Origin: Tannerella sp.
GTDB taxonomy: Bacteria; Bacteroidota; Bacteroidia; Bacteroidales; Tannerellaceae
Direction: 5' to 3'
Assembly (NCBI GenBank): GCA_031277235.1
Contig: JAITMT010000322.1
Coordinates: 1 to 21,022 of the forward strand
DNA length: 21,022 nt
Position numbers and translations under genes: made by a program
Notes under the pieces: generated by a model
What the model was told of the DNA's origin: nothing
Database searches by the model: none
What the model saw: the letters and a program-made list of their open reading frames with translations, nothing else
Shown: piece after piece, positions 17,418-21,022 of the stretch
Position numbering within the stretch: position 1 is the first letter of the stretch
How the letters are laid out: each line of letters starts with the position of its first letter

Positions 17418-17791
17418 AACAAATTCCTGTACTATCCTGCCGTCCTGACACGCTGGGAGGGCTTGGACTGCTACAATGATTTATGCTTACGGCGAGACCA
17501 ATATCGCCATTACGGGCAAGGGAACGATTGACAGTCAGGCAAGTTACGAAAACTGGTGGGTACGGAAGGGATTGAGCCCCGAAACAGCCATTACACAAAA
17601 CGCCGCGCGTGCCCGACAACTCGAAATTACCTGTAAAAAGAGTAAATTCGGCATTTTGCTGACGGGATACGAAGATTCCGTGAATATTTCAATGTACATT
17701 TGAAAATATCAAACAAGCGACCTCCATCATTGGTGCGAAAGATGTCGTTTTCAAGGACTTATATGTTAACGGAAAGAAAGTCGGGCAATGA
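17418..17791 (+). pseudogene. Remnant of a GH28 polygalacturonase-like gene
   Basis: Three pieces in different frames match the order of a GH28 pectinase. Piece one, from 17418, reads PAVLTRWEGLDCYN. After a frameshift near 17475, piece two (17476-17703) reads MIYAYGETNIAITGKGTIDS and SKFGILLTGYEDSVNIS. After another shift near 17700, piece three reads FENIKQATSIIGAKDVVFKDLYVNGKK and stops at 17791. A full enzyme has about 450-550 residues, so the N-terminal third and most of the catalytic barrel, including its Asp cluster, are gone. Known family role: hydrolysis of polygalacturonan. No RBS or promoter of note precedes it. An independent short gene at 17476-17703 is unlikely given the family match on both sides. 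Confidence 0.75.
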
Positions 17792-17797
17792 AACAGG

Positions 17798-17830
17798 GTT
17801 GTAGCGGAAAGGCGAAAACTCCTCTACAAC
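17798..17830. terminator. Weak hairpin between the GH28 remnant and the antitoxin gene
   Basis: GTTGTAG (17798-17804) pairs with CTACAAC (17824-17830), and GG/CC can extend the stem past one mismatch. It sits where the two flanking genes converge. No U-tract follows on either strand, so a terminator role is only possible. Confidence 0.3.
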
Positions 17831-17856
17831 TCTGGCATTTATCCCAAAACACGGCA

Positions 17857-18183
17857 TCAATAAATTTGAAAGCGAACCTCTTTTCCCAAGCCTGTCTGAA
17901 AAATACGGAAAAGCGTGGAAAGTTGTATGTCGCATTTACCGTTTTCGATGCGGGAAATGTAACTTTTTTTCGTCCCGATTTTTTTGGCAAGCTGTTCCTG
18001 CGTGATTTTCGCTTTCCGACGGGATTCCCTTAACATTTCACTGATAGCAAACATGTTAGCCTTTTCCTCAAAATCGTCTCTTTCTTTCGTGCCGATTTTC
18101 CCGTATTCAATGTCTAACAGTTCGTCCACATTTCTGGCTTGCCTGATGGCTTGCTTTTTTTCTTCACTCAGATATTTTTCCAT
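17857..18183 (-). CDS. higA: XRE-type antitoxin (HigA-like)
   Basis: 108 residues. The C-terminal half is a typical helix-turn-helix of the XRE/Cro type: MLRESRRKAKITQEQLAKKIGTKKSYISRIENGK (about 50-83). The N-terminal part (MEKYLSEEKKQAIRQARNVDELLD) is helical and charged, as in HigA-like partners that carry a toxin-binding extension. Its ATG overlaps the end of the toxin gene by 20 bp, so the two are translationally coupled, in the toxin-first order typical of HigBA. Known role: neutralises the toxin and represses the shared promoter. Confidence 0.88.
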   Translation of the reverse strand: MEKYLSEEKKQAIRQARNVDELLDIEYGKIGTKERDDFEEKANMFAISEMLRESRRKAKITQEQLAKKIGTKKSYISRIENGKCDIQLSTLFRIFQTGLGKEVRFQIY

Positions 18184-18523
18184 TTTTTTTCGTTTTAAAA
18201 TATTCGTTTTTCAATTTCAATGCTAATTTAATCTCTTGAGGATTTGTCTTTTGCGTCTTTTTTTGATAGGCGTTAAATAGAACAACAAGATTACCTTTGT
18301 CAAAGCAACAGAAAATTCTGTATATGTTACTTCCCAAGGTTACCCGTATTTCATAAAGCCCGTCTGTATCTTCAATATGTTTCAAGAATTTTTGGGGAAT
18401 AGACGATTCCTTTCTAATTATCTTAAAAACAAATTGAATTTTTTTTCTCACATTATAAGACAGTTCGGCATAAAAATCCGAAAAGTAATCCTTATAAAAC
18501 TCTATGCGTCTTTTCTCTTCCAC
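18164..18523 (-). CDS. higB: HigB/RelE-superfamily toxin (Gp49-like, DUF891)
   Basis: 119 residues, normal for the family. MEEKRRIEFYKDYFSDFY at the start, PQKFLKHIEDTDGLYEIRVTLGSNIYRIFCCFDKGNLVVLFNAYQKKTQKTNPQEI in the middle, and a Lys-rich C-terminal helix match the phage-derived Gp49-like HigB group. Known role: ribosome-dependent mRNA interferase kept in check by HigA. The start codon is GTG and no internal Met exists. Its promoter places the transcript start one base before that GTG, so translation would be effectively leaderless. The antitoxin gene overlaps its 3' end. Confidence 0.88.
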   Translation of the reverse strand: MEEKRRIEFYKDYFSDFYAELSYNVRKKIQFVFKIIRKESSIPQKFLKHIEDTDGLYEIRVTLGSNIYRIFCCFDKGNLVVLFNAYQKKTQKTNPQEIKLALKLKNEYFKTKKNGKISE

Positions 18524-18526
18524 GCC

Positions 18527-18559
18527 GCAAAGTTAACTCAAAAGTTATCAATATGCAAA
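18527..18559 (-). promoter_or_regulatory. Promoter of the higBA operon
   Basis: On the minus strand TTTG (18556-18559), a 20-nt spacer and TAACTTTGC (18527-18535) are a perfect consensus. Transcription would begin near 18524, one base before the GTG start of the toxin. Confidence 0.8.
18529..18547. promoter_or_regulatory. Candidate antitoxin operator (direct repeat in the higBA promoter)
   Basis: AAAGTTA occurs at 18529-18535 and again at 18541-18547, 12 bp apart, covering the -7 element and part of the spacer. A palindrome GTTAAC lies between. This would suit autorepression by HigA, but no footprint or family comparison is available here. Confidence 0.35.
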
Positions 18560-18583
18560 TTTTTTCGTTTTTTTTCACAAAAA

Positions 18584-18610
18584 CGTGTAAACCAATATGT
18601 CAAAGAACGC
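18584..18610. repeat. 27-bp direct repeat, copy 1
   Basis: It begins CGTGTAAACCAATATG and ends AAAGAACGC, and is identical to 20950-20976 in the same orientation. A further A-rich stretch (ACAAAAA) precedes both copies. Copy 1 lies between the broken permease gene and the higBA promoter. Together with copy 2 it brackets about 2.3 kb. Confidence 0.9.
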
Positions 18611-18631
18611 TTTCTTTCCGATTCTGTACCG

Positions 18632-20192
18632 TCAATGATTCTTGATACTTTCCACCGGATTGGCGTTGGCAGCCCGCCAGTTTTGAAAAGTAACCGTCGC
18701 CGCCGTCAACAGGAACACAATCAGAAACGCCAGCGGATAAATCCACCAGCTCAATTCCGTTTTATAGGCGAAATTTTCCAGCCACCGGCTTATGCCGAAA
18801 TACGCAACCGGAGCGGCTATCACGAAGCAAACGCCCAGAATGCGAAAGTAAGTCCTGTTGAACAGGGCAAGAATTTCGCCCGTCGTCGAGCCGAAAACCT
18901 TGCGGATACCTATTTCCCTGCGGCGATATTGCGTTTCAAACAGTACCAGACCGAAAATTCCGATAATGGAAATGATAATCGCCAAACCGCTTAACAGTGA
19001 GATACTTTTATTCAGATTGACTTCCTTTTGATACAAATTATTCAGCACTTCGTCGTAAAACTCTATATTCACCGGAAAAGCCGGGTCGATAGCGGCTACC
19101 GTTTCCCGGATGTGATTCATGGCGTCGAAAAGATGGGTTCCCGCCTTCAGCCTGACGTATGAAACCGGAAGCGCAGAGGATGAACCGACCAAAAAAATGA
19201 TGTTATCCGCGCTTTGCCGCAACGAGGTAAATTTCAAATCTCCCACCATCCCGACGACATTGCAGTTCGAGATGCTCCAGGCGCTCATTTCCACCGTTTC
19301 GCCTGCCGTAATGCCGAGTTCCTTTTGCAAAGGTTTATTCATAATAAGCGTAATATTCATATCCGACGGCAAAAAATCTCTGCCTTCAGTTACCGGTATA
19401 TGCATGACATTCAGGAAATTATCACTGACTTCGAGCGTATATCCTCCGAAATCTTTATCTTTATATTGAAAACCATATTCGGTATATCCGTCGGAAGCGC
19501 CTAATTTCTGCTTGGAAAAAGCAACGTCTTCAATACCTGAATATTTCTTTAATTGATTGACATACAAATCTTTGCGACCCGTCTATTTGAGTATAAATCA
19601 CATTTTTGATTTGCGTATTTCCCGGAAAATCCTTATATACCCCGCCGACAGTCAGGTCTTTATTCCCCTTTGTCCACAACGGTTCTTTGAGGTGCAGGAG
19701 TTTTCCGGTTGCCGTTTCGTTTCCGTACATGCGGCGTGCCATGCTTTGCGGAATGATAACTTTCTCCGGATCTTTGAGACAATCCGGATCGCCTTCCGCA
19801 AAAGTGAATCCGAAAACCGTTGTAATTCCCGGATAACAGGTTTCAATCGGTTCCTGAAATCCTTTTTCATCCGCCGCGTTCCCCGTCGAAACATATACAT
19901 TTCCCAGCCATTCGTCAATGGGCGTAACAATAGTCGCCTCCTTGACATGGGGCGAAGAAGCGATAATCGCATCGGCAAAAGCGCGCGACAAAATTTGGGT
20001 TGGCTCGCCATCCCTGAACATATCTACCCGGTATATCCGGTTAGCGTTGGGGTGGCAACTGTCAAAATTGTATTCATAACTCACCTGAATCATAATCGCG
20101 ATAAAAGCGGCAAACGCTACCGACAATCCCAGGATATTCAGGATACTCGACGTCCTGAAACGCTTCAGGACAAATAGAAAATTTTTAATCAT
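18632..20192 (-). pseudogene. FtsX/MacB-type ABC transporter permease broken by internal deletion and frameshift
   Basis: The 5' piece (20192-19530) has the N-terminal transmembrane helix (SILNILGLSVAFAAFIAIMI) and the first MacB-like periplasmic domain up to NTQIKNVIYTQID. Then the frame is lost. The 3' piece (about 19577-18632) starts inside the second periplasmic domain (GRKDLYVNQLKKYSGIEDVAFS). It continues to a C-terminal FtsX domain with three transmembrane helices and RRREIGIRKVFGST, ending NPVESIKNH. Bacteroidota permeases of this type usually have about 780 residues with two FtsX domains. The first FtsX domain and the start of the second periplasmic domain are missing, and a TAG sits at the junction in the second frame. 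Known role of intact members: efflux or lipoprotein/peptide transport with a separate ATPase, none of which is here. Read-through or a functional half-protein is unlikely. Confidence 0.82.
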
Positions 20193-20220
20193 ATTATTTT
20201 TTGCTTAACATTGTAATTTA

Positions 20221-20268
20221 TAAAATAAAAAAAGCGTATAAACCTTTTTTTATTGGTTTACACGCTTT
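20221..20268 (-). terminator. Intrinsic terminator of the four-helix-bundle gene
   Basis: In minus-strand RNA, AAAGCGTGTAAACC (20268-20255) pairs with GGTTTATACGCTTT (20244-20231) in a 14-bp stem with one G-U pair and a 10-nt loop. A run of T (TTTTTTTATTTTA) follows. It lies 26 nt after the stop of the four-helix-bundle gene and stops transcription before the permease remnant. Confidence 0.88.
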
Positions 20269-20293
20269 ATAGTTTTCAGTGATTATCTATATC

Positions 20294-20848
20294 CTAAGAT
20301 TTTTTGCGATAGTTTAGCCGCATGGAAGTCATTCTTTCTTTGAAGCCGCCTTCCTTAAGAAATTGATCACCTAATTTTTCCAAATGTTTTGCCAGCAAAT
20401 AATCCGTCTGTTTCAACAAACAAATAGCAATATTGGCAATTGTTTCCGGTGGTCGAGTTTTTATCAAATTCATATAATAAGCAGAATCATTATACTTTCG
20501 AGCAATTTCGCGCATTTTATTTTGCTCCGCAGAATCATTTTCCCAAATCCGGTGATTTCTTGTTCGCAAATAATCCATATAATCTTCATATAATTCCATT
20601 AGACTCCCTTTAGCAACATTGATGAGTTTTATTTCCATTTCTTTGGATGTAGCTGCATCCATGCTACCTTCTGCAATATTTTGCTTTCCCGAACGTGCTG
20701 CTTGCTGCATTTGATCAATGGTGCGATCACCTCTCTGCAGATAAGTATGTACAAAATAATAAGTGATATCAAATATTGCTTCCGCCTTTTGATAACTGTA
20801 CAGTTTTTTGTAATTCTTACTTGTTGGAACTAATTTGCCTTTGTCCAT
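20294..20848 (-). CDS. Four-helix-bundle protein of the S23/23S rRNA intervening-sequence superfamily, 'suffix domain' type
   Basis: 184 residues, almost all helical. LYSYQKAEAIFDITYYFVHTYLQR and then RTIDQMQQAARSGKQNIAEGS (about 42-62) are the hallmark of the S23-like four-helix-bundle family. The long C-terminal part (ETIANIAICLLKQTDYLLAKHLEKLGDQFLKEGGFKERM) fits the group with a suffix domain. Known: related proteins are encoded in 23S rRNA intervening sequences, and the fold is shared with the Avd accessory protein of diversity-generating retroelements; the cellular role is not established. It has its own consensus promoter and a strong terminator, so it is a single-gene unit. No rRNA, reverse transcriptase or variable repeat is in the window. 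Confidence 0.82.
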   Translation of the reverse strand: MDKGKLVPTSKNYKKLYSYQKAEAIFDITYYFVHTYLQRGDRTIDQMQQAARSGKQNIAEGSMDAATSKEMEIKLINVAKGSLMELYEDYMDYLRTRNHRIWENDSAEQNKMREIARKYNDSAYYMNLIKTRPPETIANIAICLLKQTDYLLAKHLEKLGDQFLKEGGFKERMTSMRLNYRKKS

Positions 20849-20883
20849 AGTTTTATGATCTTTAGTTTTTAAAATATTCTTAA

Positions 20884-20909
20884 AAATCTTAAGAAATTTA
20901 AGAAGATTT
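20884..20909 (-). other. Possible hairpin in the leader of the four-helix-bundle gene
   Basis: AAATCTT (20884-20890) and AAGATTT (20903-20909) can pair around a 12-nt loop within the leader of about 64 nt. It is A/T-rich and weak; a regulatory role is speculative. Confidence 0.25.
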
Positions 20910-20914
20910 CAATG

Positions 20915-20946
20915 GCAAAGGTACAGTAATTTTCATAAAAAACAAA
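20915..20946 (-). promoter_or_regulatory. Promoter of the four-helix-bundle gene
   Basis: On the minus strand TTTG (20943-20946), a 19-nt spacer and TACCTTTGC (20915-20923) match the Bacteroidota consensus exactly. Transcription would start near 20912. The -33 element touches the A-rich edge of direct repeat copy 2. Confidence 0.82.
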
Positions 20947-20949
20947 AAT

Positions 20950-20976
20950 CGTGTAAACCAATATGTCAAAGAACGC
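20950..20976. repeat. 27-bp direct repeat, copy 2
   Basis: Identical to 18584-18610 in the same orientation. It lies directly upstream of the four-helix-bundle promoter and 4 bp before a C-rich repeat. Confidence 0.9.
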
Positions 20977-20980
20977 CACG

Positions 20981-21022
20981 CCCCCTCCCCAGCCCTCCCC
21001 CTTTGGGGGAGTTAGAGGGGGG
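20981..21022. repeat. C-rich palindromic intergenic repeat, cut by the window edge
   Basis: C-runs of 5, 4, 3 and 5 separated by 1-2 bases (20981-21001) are followed by a hairpin CTCCCCC-TTT-GGGGGAG (20995-21011) and more G-rich DNA. The style matches C/G-rich interspersed repeats found in many Bacteroidota genomes. The minus strand has four G-runs with short loops and could fold as a G-quadruplex. The base composition is unlike anything else in the window. Confidence 0.65.

Noticed and set aside
17476..17703. A 75-residue plus-strand frame as an independent small protein
   Set aside because: It is the middle piece of a GH28 remnant; matching pieces continue on both sides in other frames and there is no ribosome binding site.
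18377..18994. Plus-strand frame of 205 codons crossing higB and the permease remnant
   Set aside because: It overlaps the certain HigB frame and spans the repeat and intergenic region, with no family resemblance.
20294..20848. Diversity-generating retroelement accessory gene (Avd)
   Set aside because: The fold is related, but there is no reverse transcriptase, template repeat or variable target in the window; the C-terminal suffix fits the stand-alone family better.
1..21022. tRNA, rRNA, CRISPR array or intact insertion sequence
   Set aside because: No cloverleaf, rRNA-like segment, regularly spaced repeats or transposase frame was found. The two 27-bp repeats are single copies 2.3 kb apart, not an array.

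Overview
The window looks like a chromosomal segment of a Bacteroidota member, most likely order Bacteroidales. Evidence: a SusC/SusD pair, BACON-domain lipoproteins with acidic residues after the lipid-anchored Cys, and six copies of the Bacteroides-type promoter (TTTG, 19-21 nt, TAnnTTTGC) placed just upstream of genes. Species cannot be told from this sequence alone.

Layout. (A) 1-936, minus: the N-terminal 312 residues of an S1 sulfatase, running off the left edge, with its own promoter and separated from the next gene by a hairpin terminator. (B) 1080-15469, minus: eight tightly spaced genes (gaps 6-51 bp) that read as one operon of about 14.4 kb. In transcription order these are a GlpD-type glycerol-3-phosphate dehydrogenase, a GlpT-type glycerol-3-phosphate transporter, a lipoprotein glycerophosphodiester phosphodiesterase, a lipoprotein calcineurin-type phosphoesterase, SusC, SusD, and two BACON lipoproteins. 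(C) 15656-16420, plus: a divergent DeoR/GlpR-type regulator. (D) 16509-17249, plus: a TcdA/ThiF-family tRNA-modifying enzyme. (E) 17250-21022: a decayed accessory zone. It holds a broken GH28 polygalacturonase, a HigBA-type toxin-antitoxin pair, an FtsX/MacB-type permease broken by an internal deletion, a four-helix-bundle (S23-like) gene, a 27-bp direct repeat in two copies, and a C-rich repeat at the right edge.

How B and C may work together (inference from family roles and gene order): SusC/D and the two surface lipoproteins would bind and import a glycerophosphate-bearing molecule. The phosphoesterase and the phosphodiesterase would trim it to glycerol-3-phosphate. GlpT would carry that across the inner membrane and GlpD would oxidise it to dihydroxyacetone phosphate, under control of the divergent GlpR-type protein. 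This is a PUL-like system whose catabolic core handles glycerophosphate rather than sugar, and it is the most interesting object in the window. The substrate is unknown; phospholipid head groups, teichoic-acid-like polymers and glycerophosphate-decorated glycans are all possible.
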